Origin: a bacterium
GTDB lineage: Bacteria; Vulcanimicrobiota; Xenobia; Xenobiales; JADMJV01
Reading direction: 5' to 3'
Length of the DNA: 59,170 nt
Assembly (NCBI GenBank): GCA_030149525.1
Contig: JASBRJ010000279.1
Span: 1 to 59,170, forward strand
The notes beneath the pieces were generated by a model. It was not told the origin of the DNA. It did no database searches and saw nothing but the letters and a program-made list of their open reading frames with translations. The number at the start of each line of letters is the position of its first letter. Position 1 is the first letter of the stretch. This document shows, piece by piece, positions 51,371 through 59,170 of this stretch. The translations under genes and the position numbers were made by a program.

Positions 51371-52519
51371 ATGAATGAGACCTATACTCATGGACTGGGT
51401 GGGCAGGATTCTCGAAGAAGAATTCAAGAAGCCTCGCCTGTGAAAAACATCCAGAGACCACCGGCTGAAATTCTTTACAAAGCCGAACTGCAGAAGCTCA
51501 AAAAACAAGACAAGGGAGAAAAACCACCCGGTTGGTGCCTCTCCTTGAAAGCGGTGAGAGCCTTCATTCTCGGCGACGAAGCGCTAGGCATCGAGCCCAA
51601 ATTCGTAGGTCATCCTTCAACGGTGGATAGAGCCATGGTCACTCTTGCCACTCAGCGGGGGCTGATCCTCGTGGGGGAACCGGGGACGGCGAAGTCTCTT
51701 CTCTCGGAACTCCTGGCCGCCGCCGTCTCAGGATGTTCCACTCACACCATCCAGGGGGGAGCGTCCGTCACCGAAGATCATATCCGCTACTCCTGGAATT
51801 ACGCTCTGCTGGTGTCTCAGGGACCGAGTCGAGAATCGCTGGTCCCGGCCCCTGTTTACCGGGCGATGGAATCCGGTCACATCGTTCGGTTTGAGGAGAT
51901 CACACGGTGCCCCCTGGAAGTTCAAGACACTCTCCTCAGTCTTTTGAGCGACCGCGTTATGGCTATTCCAGAATTGAGCGGGGAGGAGGGCATGCTTTTC
52001 GCCAGGCCAGGCTTTAATCTCATTGCTACCGCCAATACCCGAGATCGGGGAGTGAACGAGATGAGTGCCGCCCTCAAGCGCCGGCTCAACTTTGAATCGG
52101 TCTTTCCTATCGCCGACTTCGACACCGAGTTTCAGCTGGTCAAGCGTGAGTCTGAAAAGCTCCTCAAGGAGTCGGGAGTGCCCAAAGGTGTGCCCGAGGA
52201 CATGCTGGAGATTTTAGTCACCACTTTTCGGGAACTGAGATCGGGTCAAACCAGAGAGGGGGCCGCGCTCTCTCCCTTCTCAACCGTACTTTCCACGGCA
52301 GAAGCGGTTTCGGTGGCTCACTCGGCCGGGGTGAGAAGTTGGTTCTTGCGTGGAGAGACGGTCAATGCCGAAGATATCGTTCACGGCCTCGATGGTGCTG
52401 CCACCAAAGACGACCCCGAAGACAGAAAACGACTTCGTGCCTATCTTGAGCAGACGGTGAGACAACGTGGGGAAGCCCCCTGGAAGGCCCTCTATGAGGC
52501 CCGGCATCACCTCTCATGA
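51371..52519 (+). CDS. MoxR-type AAA+ ATPase (YehL-like)
   Basis: A 382-residue ATPase, or about 359 residues if started at the GTG at 51440. Walker A is GEPGTAKS (about 97-104), Walker B reads 'HIVRFEEITRCP' with Glu in place of the usual Asp, sensor 1 is 'LIATANTRDRGVNE', and arginine-finger residues follow in 'ALKRRLNFE'. MoxR ATPases act as chaperone-like partners of VWA proteins. It is the first gene of a four-gene operon; its stop overlaps the next start by 4 bases (ATGA). Length and neighbours match E. coli YehL. Confidence 0.92.
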   Translation: MNETYTHGLGGQDSRRRIQEASPVKNIQRPPAEILYKAELQKLKKQDKGEKPPGWCLSLKAVRAFILGDEALGIEPKFVGHPSTVDRAMVTLATQRGLILVGEPGTAKSLLSELLAAAVSGCSTHTIQGGASVTEDHIRYSWNYALLVSQGPSRESLVPAPVYRAMESGHIVRFEEITRCPLEVQDTLLSLLSDRVMAIPELSGEEGMLFARPGFNLIATANTRDRGVNEMSAALKRRLNFESVFPIADFDTEFQLVKRESEKLLKESGVPKGVPEDMLEILVTTFRELRSGQTREGAALSPFSTVLSTAEAVSVAHSAGVRSWFLRGETVNAEDIVHGLDGAATKDDPEDRKRLRAYLEQTVRQRGEAPWKALYEARHHLS

Positions 52520-54723
52520 CCGTGTCCGTGGTGGGAGTTCGACATCACAGCCCCGCCTGTGCCGGCCTGGTTCGTCATCTCATTGAGAAGCAGCAGCCCC
52601 ACACCGTCCTCATTGAGGGGCCGGCGGATTTCAATCCCAGGATCGGGGAGTTGGGCTTAGGCCACCAGCCGCCGCTCGCCATCTTCAGCTATCATCAGAC
52701 GGAGAATCTCTACAGTCGAACCTTCACCCCATTCTGTTCCTATTCGCCCGAGTGGGTGGCTATCTCCACCGCTTTCCAAACGGGGTTAGAGTGTCGTTTC
52801 ATGGATCTGCCTTCCTGGACGCGTCCTTTTGACAAGGTGGAGAACCGTTATCACGACGAGGACCGCTCACGGGAGTACGTCACCCATCTTTGCCGCAAGC
52901 TGAACATGACCGGGATGGATGAGTTGTGGGATCATCTCTTCGAGCAGCCGAGAGCTTTTTACGAGCTGGAGCAGATGCTAGCGACCTATTTTCAAAATCT
53001 GAGAGAGTGCTCGGTCGCCTCGCCTTCCGATCTGGAGCGAGAAAGATTTATGGCCGCCCAGATCGCTGAGGCGGCCCGTCAGGGAAGCGTTCTGGCGGTT
53101 TGCGGCGGCTTTCACAAACCGGCTTTGGAAGCTTTGTGGCCAACTCTTGAAGGGCCTCCACCGGAGCTACCGGAGCCCGAAGGAGAGGGGCGCTTCGGAA
53201 GTTTTCTCGTTCCCTACTCTTACTCGCGCCTGGACAGCTTTACCGGCTATGCGGCGGGCATGCCGAGTCCGCTCTATTATCAAATCTTGTGGGAGGAAGG
53301 CCCCAAGGCCGCCCATCGACGGGCCTTTCAGTTGATAGCCGGTCGTTTGAGGGAGAGAAAGCTCAATGTGTCGGCAGCCGATCTCATCGCCTCTCAGGCC
53401 ATGACCTGTGGTCTGCAAAGATTACGCGGTCATGAAGTCCCCACTCGGGTCGATCTGCTGGACGGCCTGGCCGGCACTCTGATCAAACATGGTCTGGATC
53501 GGCCTCTTCCCTGGGCCCGTCGAGCGCCTCTTGCCGCCTCCACCGATCCTATTTTGGTAGAGATGCTGGCGGCCTTAGCGGGTCAAGACGAGGGTTGTCT
53601 GGCTCCGACTACGCCGCTGCCGCCTCTGGTCTCGGCGGTGGAGGCGCTTCTCCGGTCGGAAGGCCTCTATCCAGCGAAGAAGGGAAAAGAGGTTGTGGTC
53701 AAGGTCGGCAGCACCAGGAGCTATCTTCTCCATCGTCTTCATCTGCTCCCAATTCCCGGCTTCTCTTGTGAAGAGGAGGTGCTGGGTAAGGAAACCTGGT
53801 TCATAAAACTCTTGGAGCCGTTTTTTTCCGCCCTGGTGGAGGCGGGGGCCTACGGGGCGACTCTGCCGGACGCCGCGCTTTCCCGACTTGAAGAGCTCTT
53901 GGAGCGGTCGAACGGGGCGGCCGATCAACTGGCCGAGCTTCTGGAGGGAGCGTTCCGGGCCGGTCTCACTTCTCTCCCGGAGAGGCTCTTGGGGCTTTTG
54001 AAGCGGCGCTTGGCTGCAGAGAGAGAACTTGCCGTTTTGGGTCGAGCGGGACAGATCTTCCTGTCTTTGTGGCGATCGTTTCAGAGCGAAGAGCTGGTAA
54101 ATTTGCTGAAACAGTTCGTCGACCAATGTTTGTGGCTGGTGGAGTTGCAGAGCGGTCCCAGGGAACGAGCGCGCCTCGACGAGATTCGAGCTCATAAGAT
54201 TTTGGCAGACTGCTATCGGCTACTGGGCTTTGATTGTCAACCACTGGTCGATTTGATGAAACGGAGAGTGGACGAGGTTGAGGCACCACCTGCCCAGCGG
54301 GGGAGTGCCTTGGGTCTTTTGTGGATCTTCGACCCCGCACCCGACCTCGTCTCCCGGAGCATTTCCAGTCTCCAACAGTGTTCCCAGCCTGATCGCCTGG
54401 GGGATTTTCTGGCCGGTCTTTTCGGGGTGGCCCGAGACGAGGTGGTGAGTCGAGACGAGATCACTTCAGCCGTGGACGAGGTTGTGAGAGGCTACTCTGA
54501 GAGTGAGTTTTTCGTAGCCTTGCCGGCCTTGCGACTCGCTTTCAGCTACTTCCCTCCACGGGAAAGAGAAGCCATCGCTCGCGCCTTATTGAAGAAGATA
54601 GGGGCACCCGAAGCTCGGGCCTGGTCGCTTCTGAGGACGGCGGCGAACCCGTTGCAGGTGTCCGCCAATCGAAAGCTTGAGGAGAGGGTGGACCTCGTCT
54701 TGCAGAGGTACGGATTGTCATGA
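52516..54723 (+). CDS. DUF5682 family protein (YehM-like)
   Basis: A 735-residue protein. The N-terminal 'VVGVRHHSPACAGLVRHLI' and 'VLIEGPADFNPRIGELGLG' are the hallmarks of DUF5682, found with MoxR and VWA genes. About 85-280 contains 'FMDLPSW', several conserved acidic residues and 'VLAVCGGFHKPAL'. The His/Glu/Asp pattern is reminiscent of metal- or esterase-type folds (TraB/EreA-like), but no reaction is known. The C-terminal 350 residues are helical and Leu rich. Overlaps both neighbours by 4 bases, so it is coupled to the ATPase and the VWA protein. Confidence 0.88.
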   Translation: MTVSVVGVRHHSPACAGLVRHLIEKQQPHTVLIEGPADFNPRIGELGLGHQPPLAIFSYHQTENLYSRTFTPFCSYSPEWVAISTAFQTGLECRFMDLPSWTRPFDKVENRYHDEDRSREYVTHLCRKLNMTGMDELWDHLFEQPRAFYELEQMLATYFQNLRECSVASPSDLERERFMAAQIAEAARQGSVLAVCGGFHKPALEALWPTLEGPPPELPEPEGEGRFGSFLVPYSYSRLDSFTGYAAGMPSPLYYQILWEEGPKAAHRRAFQLIAGRLRERKLNVSAADLIASQAMTCGLQRLRGHEVPTRVDLLDGLAGTLIKHGLDRPLPWARRAPLAASTDPILVEMLAALAGQDEGCLAPTTPLPPLVSAVEALLRSEGLYPAKKGKEVVVKVGSTRSYLLHRLHLLPIPGFSCEEEVLGKETWFIKLLEPFFSALVEAGAYGATLPDAALSRLEELLERSNGAADQLAELLEGAFRAGLTSLPERLLGLLKRRLAAERELAVLGRAGQIFLSLWRSFQSEELVNLLKQFVDQCLWLVELQSGPRERARLDEIRAHKILADCYRLLGFDCQPLVDLMKRRVDEVEAPPAQRGSALGLLWIFDPAPDLVSRSISSLQQCSQPDRLGDFLAGLFGVARDEVVSRDEITSAVDEVVRGYSESEFFVALPALRLAFSYFPPREREAIARALLKKIGAPEARAWSLLRTAANPLQVSANRKLEERVDLVLQRYGLS

Positions 54724-55826
54724 GCGGGATCGAGCGATGGAGGTTGATTCTCGGGGAACCAAGTCACGGGGCCCTGGGGGGCGGCGAAGGTGCAGGTGCG
54801 GCCCATGAGGAGGCTCTGAGTTGGCTCTACGATCGGGATGAGGGCTTGACACGACGCGGCATTCGAGGGCGCCGTGGAGGGCGGGAAGGGTCACTGCTCA
54901 CCACGGTCGAGTGGATAGAGTCCATTCATCAACTCTTCCCTAAAGAGACCATCGAACGCTTGGAACAGGACGCCTTGGAGTTGTATGAGATCGAAGAGCT
55001 CGTCACTAATCCAGATGTATTGCAGCGAGTGGAGCCAAACCAGACCCTTCTTCGGGCTGTCTTACGCACCAAGCATCTCATGAATCAGGAGGTTCTGAGC
55101 ATGGCTCAGCAGTTGGTGCGGAGAGTGGTTCAAGATATTCTAGAACGACTTCGCACGGAGTTTCGAGCCGCCTTCTCAGGTGCTTTGGACCGGCGCAGGT
55201 CGAGCCCGGTCAAGTCGTCGCGAAATTTTGACTTCAAAAAGACGGTGAGTCGGAATCTTAAGAATTTCGACGGGGAAAAGCTTGTTATCGACCGGGCATA
55301 CTTTCATTCTCGGGTGAGAAGGCAGAGCGAACAGTGGCAGGTGATCCTGCTGGTGGACCAATCGGGGAGTATGCTGGACTCGGTCATCCATGCGGCGGTC
55401 ACGGCATCCTGTCTGTGGGGGATCAAGGGGCTACGCTCTCATCTGTGCATTTTTGACACTCAGGTGGTGGATCTCACCAAGGAATGCGATGACCCGGTAG
55501 AGACTTTGATGAAAGTTCAGTTGGGAGGCGGAACCGATATCGCCGAGGCGTTTTCCTACGGAACTTCTCTCATCACGGCTCCCCGCCGGGCGGTCATGGT
55601 TCTTATCACGGATTTTTTCGAGGGAGGCAGCGAAGCTCGATTGATCCGTGAAGTGGCCCGAACATGCGCCGAGGGGACAGCGGTTCTAGGCCTGGCTGCC
55701 CTGGATCACGAGGCGAACCCAGCTTACCACAAAGAACTTGCTCGCGAGTTGGTCAATGTGGGCGCTCAGGTGGGCGCCATGACTCCTGGAGAGCTTGCCG
55801 CCTGGCTTGCGGAGAAGTTGGCGTGA
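54720..55826 (+). CDS. VWA-domain protein (YehP-like)
   Basis: A 368-residue protein. The N-terminal 180 residues are helical and charged. The C-terminal VWA domain has a complete metal-ion-dependent adhesion site: 'LVDQSGSM' (Asp-x-Ser-x-Ser), the Thr in 'GGGTDIAEAF', and Asp in 'VLITDFFEGG'. Such domains bind partner proteins through a metal ion. It lies between the DUF5682 and SWIM genes with overlaps of 4 bases (ATGA and GTGA), so all four products are likely subunits of one system. Confidence 0.92.
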   Translation: MSGIERWRLILGEPSHGALGGGEGAGAAHEEALSWLYDRDEGLTRRGIRGRRGGREGSLLTTVEWIESIHQLFPKETIERLEQDALELYEIEELVTNPDVLQRVEPNQTLLRAVLRTKHLMNQEVLSMAQQLVRRVVQDILERLRTEFRAAFSGALDRRRSSPVKSSRNFDFKKTVSRNLKNFDGEKLVIDRAYFHSRVRRQSEQWQVILLVDQSGSMLDSVIHAAVTASCLWGIKGLRSHLCIFDTQVVDLTKECDDPVETLMKVQLGGGTDIAEAFSYGTSLITAPRRAVMVLITDFFEGGSEARLIREVARTCAEGTAVLGLAALDHEANPAYHKELARELVNVGAQVGAMTPGELAAWLAEKLA

Positions 55827-57670
55827 GGTCGGATCTTCTCTCCCTGGGGGAGCAGGAGTTCATTGCTCTGGCCAATCGAGGCTTGTATAAGCGGGCTTGC
55901 AAGGAGTTGGGGAAGGGAGGCTTCCAGTTGACCTATGGGGCGGACGGGACCGTTGAGCTTCGGCAGGGTGGGCGGCTCACCCGGTTAGCTCCCGGGCTGG
56001 CCTTGTCCGAGACCGAGTGTAGCTGCGGCTCAACAGGCCTCTGCTATCATCGTTTGTTAGCGGTTCTCGCCTACCAGGCCGAGCAGGCTCAGCCCACGGA
56101 GTCGAAGGATTGGTGTCCCGGTGACTTCTCCGACGACATGCTGAAAGAGGAGGCTGGTCGCTCGGTTTGGCGGAGAGCGGCTCTCTCTCGAAGTCGGGGT
56201 CTCACGGTGGAGCTTTCCAGAGGAGAAAAGCCTATGGCTTTTCTGCCCACCTGCCAGGTCACTTTTCTGGTCCCTGATGATATCCACTACGCCCGTTGCG
56301 ACTGCGCCGAACAGGGTCTCTGTGAGCATATTGTTCTGGCTGTGTGGGCTTTTCGCAAAGAGGGGACGCGAGTTTCTTTTGAGGCTGGAGGCGAGCTTGA
56401 TTTCGATTTTGGCGAGGCTCACCGACTGGTGGAGAGTTTGCTGCGAATCGGTGTGGAGGCGACCGACGAGAGGGTGGTGGCGTCTCTTCTCACTGAGTCG
56501 GCAGACTTGAAGGAGCAGGGTTTGCTTTGGCCTTCCGACATCCTGTCCGAACTGGCAGAGCAGCTGAGGGCTTATCAGGAGAGGACGGCCCTCTACTCAA
56601 GCGAGGATTACGCTCGGTTGTTGGTGGAGTGGTGGGCGCGCACCAGGGCCTCTGGACCGAGGAGCGACCTTCTGGGTGTGGGGGAAAGTGCGGAGACCCT
56701 TTTGGAGCAGGTGGGACTCACATGTCTTGGGGTGAGGCTTTGGAATAGCGAGTCCCTCTCTTGGGCCGAGGCGTTTTTAGCCGAACCCAATACCGGGGTC
56801 GTCACGGTACTGTCTCAGAGATGGAGCAATTTCTTGGTTGGTCCGGAGTTCGCCGTGAAAAGAATGGGCCAGCCCCTGACCCTGGGCAAGCTTGCCACCT
56901 CTCGCCTGGTCACCGAAGCGGCTCGACGTCAAGCGAACAGGCTGCTTCACTTGGGTCGTTCTCGCCTCGGTAGGACCAGTCTCTTCCACGACAACGGTGA
57001 TTGGGGAGGGCGGTTTCGAGAGCCTCTGTTCGTCAACGACTTTGAGATTCTGGCCAAACGACTTCGGGAGCGTGAACCCTGGCTTTTTCGAGCCAGAGTT
57101 GTGGCTGAGGACATTCATGTCTTTCCGGTCGCTGCGGTGACCGATCTTTGCTACGCCCCGGGGAGCCAAACACTTTTCGCCCAGATCAGCGATGAAAAGG
57201 GCAATCGCGCGCTTCTCTACTATCCTCATAGTTCGGCCGAGTCGGGCGGAGTCTCCGCCTGGTTTCGGATGCTTGGGGGCGAGTGCTCTTTTCTTTCCGG
57301 AGCAGTGGACTTGCAGGGCGGTCGGTTGCGCATTCGACCCTTGTCGGTGGTGGCGGACGGCCAGGTATTTTGCCCGGCCCTGATGCCCGATCAGGCTCTT
57401 CCTGCGGAGCTTCCTTTCCGGGTGGAAGAGGAGGCGGAGCGTCCCGACGAGCGAGCTTGGAGTGTTCTTTCCTCCATAGCTCACCGAGGCTTGAGCTTCC
57501 GAGCCGGATCCTCCTGGGAGGATTTGGTGCAGTTGGCAGAACGATTGGAGAATGAGGGTCTCACCGCTCTTGCCGCCACCCTCTCTCGTCTACACAGGAG
57601 TGGTGAACCGGAGGCTTGGTGGCTTGGTGGGCTCAGATGTTTGCTGCAGGGTGTCTTTCGCGAAGCCTAG
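55823..57670 (+). CDS. Double SWIM zinc-finger protein (YehQ-like)
   Basis: A 615-residue protein starting at the GTG that overlaps the VWA stop (GTGA). The frame is open back to 55664, but that would lie inside the VWA gene and is rejected. It has two SWIM-type zinc fingers: CSCGSTGLCYH at 66-76 and CDCAEQGLCEH at 159-169, both C-x-C-x(5)-C-x-H. SWIM fingers bind DNA or protein. The rest (about 200-615) is helical then beta-rich, with no recognised enzyme motif. As the last gene of the operon it may supply target recognition to the MoxR/VWA machine; this is inference. Confidence 0.9.
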   Translation: MRSDLLSLGEQEFIALANRGLYKRACKELGKGGFQLTYGADGTVELRQGGRLTRLAPGLALSETECSCGSTGLCYHRLLAVLAYQAEQAQPTESKDWCPGDFSDDMLKEEAGRSVWRRAALSRSRGLTVELSRGEKPMAFLPTCQVTFLVPDDIHYARCDCAEQGLCEHIVLAVWAFRKEGTRVSFEAGGELDFDFGEAHRLVESLLRIGVEATDERVVASLLTESADLKEQGLLWPSDILSELAEQLRAYQERTALYSSEDYARLLVEWWARTRASGPRSDLLGVGESAETLLEQVGLTCLGVRLWNSESLSWAEAFLAEPNTGVVTVLSQRWSNFLVGPEFAVKRMGQPLTLGKLATSRLVTEAARRQANRLLHLGRSRLGRTSLFHDNGDWGGRFREPLFVNDFEILAKRLREREPWLFRARVVAEDIHVFPVAAVTDLCYAPGSQTLFAQISDEKGNRALLYYPHSSAESGGVSAWFRMLGGECSFLSGAVDLQGGRLRIRPLSVVADGQVFCPALMPDQALPAELPFRVEEEAERPDERAWSVLSSIAHRGLSFRAGSSWEDLVQLAERLENEGLTALAATLSRLHRSGEPEAWWLGGLRCLLQGVFREA

Positions 57671-57704
57671 AAAACTTCATTAAGGGGACATAGGAGTTCA
57701 GACA

Positions 57705-58568
57705 GTGCTTGAATGGCTGCTAGGCCTGGGGATCGGAGTGTGGGCACTCTATGCCATACCCAAGGAGCTAAACCGGCCCCAACGGCGTCAGATTCACTGT
57801 AGCATCGAATTCGTTGATCACGGCCGATATCTCGATTTGATGGTTTACAACGCTTATGGATGCGAGATTACGGCCTCGTTCGAGTGGCAGGTCTTGGAAG
57901 GTGTTCAGTGGGAGGGCGATCTGCCTCAGGTCGCCGTGATTCCTGGTTTTGAGTCGGTGGCGGTAGTCCGTCTATACAAGACCTCATCGAATCCGCTTTA
58001 CTCGGTCGACTGGAAATGGGTTTGGGGGTCGGTGGCTGCCCGTCACACTCCCGGCGTGATCTATCATCTGCCCTACGAGCCCGGCGAACGCTTTCCCGTG
58101 GCCCAGGGCCCGGGTGGGACATTCACTCACACGGGAGACTCTTATCACGCCGTCGATTTCGATATGCCCATAGGCACACCGGTGCTGGCGGCGCGAGCCG
58201 GAATCGTGGTGGATGTGGAAGGCGATTTTCGAGCTAAAGGCCTGAGTCGGGAAGCGGGAGGCAATTATGTCCTGATTCAGCACGACGACGACACGGTGGC
58301 CGAGTATTTCCATCTCAAGACCGACTCCATTAAGGTTGTGCCCGGTCAGGAGGTCGAAGTGGGCGACTATCTCGCTCGTTCCGGAAATACCGGCTGCAGC
58401 AACGGACCTCATCTTCATCTCATGGTCTTTCGAGCGGTCGACGGAACCCGCCGTGAGTCTCTGCCGATGCGGTTCAAGTATGCAGGCTCGTCGGTGGCCA
58501 CGGAGCTCCAGAGCGGGGCGAGTTATACCGCAGTGGCGCCTGCTGCGGATGCGGCGGCTAGGGTCTGA
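57705..58568 (+). CDS. M23-family metallopeptidase (LytM fold)
   Basis: A 287-residue protein. An N-terminal hydrophobic segment (about 2-17) may be a membrane anchor or uncleaved signal. Residues 30-120 look like a beta-rich accessory domain. The peptidase has zinc ligands in 'YHAVDFDMPIG' (His and Asp) and in 'NGPHLHLMVF' (His-x-His), with 'VLIQHDDDTVAEYFHL' between them. It probably cuts cross-links in peptidoglycan or another Gly-rich peptide. GTG start with GGAG nine bases upstream. The 3' end overlaps the convergent MFS gene by 11 bases. Confidence 0.9.
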   Translation: MLEWLLGLGIGVWALYAIPKELNRPQRRQIHCSIEFVDHGRYLDLMVYNAYGCEITASFEWQVLEGVQWEGDLPQVAVIPGFESVAVVRLYKTSSNPLYSVDWKWVWGSVAARHTPGVIYHLPYEPGERFPVAQGPGGTFTHTGDSYHAVDFDMPIGTPVLAARAGIVVDVEGDFRAKGLSREAGGNYVLIQHDDDTVAEYFHLKTDSIKVVPGQEVEVGDYLARSGNTGCSNGPHLHLMVFRAVDGTRRESLPMRFKYAGSSVATELQSGASYTAVAPAADAAARV

Positions 58569-59170
58569 GTTTTGAACTCAGACGGTAGATGAGGAGTTGG
58601 GCGGTCACCAACAAGATAACGCAACCCACCCAGCCTCTGGCTTCCCAGGCGAATCCCGGGACGACACCACCCAAGCAACCTCCCAGGTAATAGGAACTCA
58701 AATAGAGTCCCGCAGCCACCGACTTGAGCCCCGGGGAAAGGGTTGCCTTTTCTTGATGACCTATCTGGGCGATGAAAGAGCTGGCGGCCGCCTGAGTTCC
58801 GAAACCTCCAACGCAAAGGAGTCCCAGGCCGAACACGACCACCGGCAGGGAGGGAACGAGGGTGAGAAGCAACCCGCCCACGGCCACCTGGGCAGTCAAC
58901 CGGATCGCTTTAGCCGATCCCCATTCCGGCAGGACGTTGCCCAGGGCGGGCGTTGCGGCCATGCCAAGGAGGTAGACGCAGAAGATGTTCCCCAAATCGT
59001 CCGGACCGAGCAGAAAGGGGGCTTGAGAAAGATAGAAGGTAACGTATGTGAATCCGCCTACCATGGTGAAAAGCGAACAGAATCCGATGGCGTAGACGCT
59101 CCGCAAAGTGGGTTCTCCCAGAGTGGCGAGAAAACTCTTGACATTGGGCGACTCTTTGCTCTTGATGCGA
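58558..59170 (-). CDS. MFS transporter, C-terminal half (cut by the window edge)
   Basis: The frame is open to the last base, so the real start lies beyond 59170. What is seen is about 204 residues: a basic cytoplasmic loop ('RIKSKESPNVKSFL') and then six hydrophobic helices, the second half of a 12-helix major facilitator. 'GFCSLFTMVGGFTYVTFYLS' and 'PALGNVLPEWGSAKAIRL' fit the YnfM-type group of drug or amino-acid exporters. Substrate unknown. Confidence 0.85.
   Translation of the reverse strand, partial: RIKSKESPNVKSFLATLGEPTLRSVYAIGFCSLFTMVGGFTYVTFYLSQAPFLLGPDDLGNIFCVYLLGMAATPALGNVLPEWGSAKAIRLTAQVAVGGLLLTLVPSLPVVVFGLGLLCVGGFGTQAAASSFIAQIGHQEKATLSPGLKSVAAGLYLSSYYLGGCLGGVVPGFAWEARGWVGCVILLVTAQLLIYRLSSKLRP

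Noticed and set aside
1-59170. CRISPR arrays, insertion sequences, integrases, tRNA or rRNA genes.
   Set aside because: No regularly spaced repeats, transposase motifs or recognisable RNA genes were found by eye on either strand; small RNAs could have been missed.

Overview
The window reads as one chromosomal segment of a Gram-negative-type bacterium that I cannot place in a phylum. Envelope evidence is a TolC/CusB/CzcA-type tripartite efflux operon, three lipobox lipoproteins and minor type IV pilin genes. No rRNA, tRNA, CRISPR array, integrase or intact transposase was seen. Start-codon use is mixed (ATG, GTG and probably TTG), many genes overlap by 1-4 bases, and several convergent pairs share a bidirectional terminator. 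Unusual family combinations and several long proteins of no recognised family suggest a poorly sampled lineage; this is inference.

Layout. 0.2-7.3 kb: YceI-like secreted protein, a long coiled-coil protein, a 658-residue protein of unknown type, a DUF2103-like protein, an exported protein and a Het-C/zinc phospholipase C-like protein. 7.5-13.6 kb (minus strand): a four-gene operon of two tandem asparagine-synthetase-type amidotransferases, a family 4 glycosyltransferase and a short-chain dehydrogenase, probably for a surface glycan or other amidated product. 13.7-16.0 kb: an internally duplicated Amj-type lipid II flippase followed by a scar holding a truncated ParD antitoxin and a decayed piece of the same flippase gene. 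16.2-21.9 kb: accessory region with a PPOX flavin-fold protein, a truncated subtilase, a possible degenerate GHKL/HSP90-like protein, an ADP-ribosylglycohydrolase with an ankyrin-like tail, an orphan Trp-rich protein and a Fic protein. 22.0-26.5 kb: membrane protein, PRPP synthetase, 5'-3' exonuclease, an odd pilin-like protein and a PfkB kinase. 26.5-32.6 kb: heavy-metal RND efflux operon in which the outer-membrane gene and the adaptor gene each carry one apparent 1-base frameshift.

32.7-39.4 kb: a clan GH-A-like lipoprotein, a divergent subtilase-like protein, a diguanylate cyclase, a canonical subtilase and a glycine-zipper membrane protein. 39.5-43.7 kb: M29-like aminopeptidase, small hypothetical gene, galE, family 2 glycosyltransferase and a SprA-related HExxH protein. 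43.8-47.3 kb (minus strand): PilV-, PilW- and PilX-like genes plus a lipoprotein. 47.5-48.9 kb: HAMP protein, short protein and cyclic-nucleotide-binding-domain protein.

48.9-57.7 kb is the most interesting block. LigD, the end-joining repair enzyme, is split into three 4-base-overlapping genes in the order phosphoesterase, ligase, polymerase. Diverging from it is a four-gene operon of MoxR-type AAA+ ATPase, DUF5682 protein, VWA protein and double-SWIM-finger protein, matching the architecture of the uncharacterised YehL/M/P/Q set of Escherichia coli. The window closes with an M23 peptidase and the end of an MFS transporter cut by the window edge.
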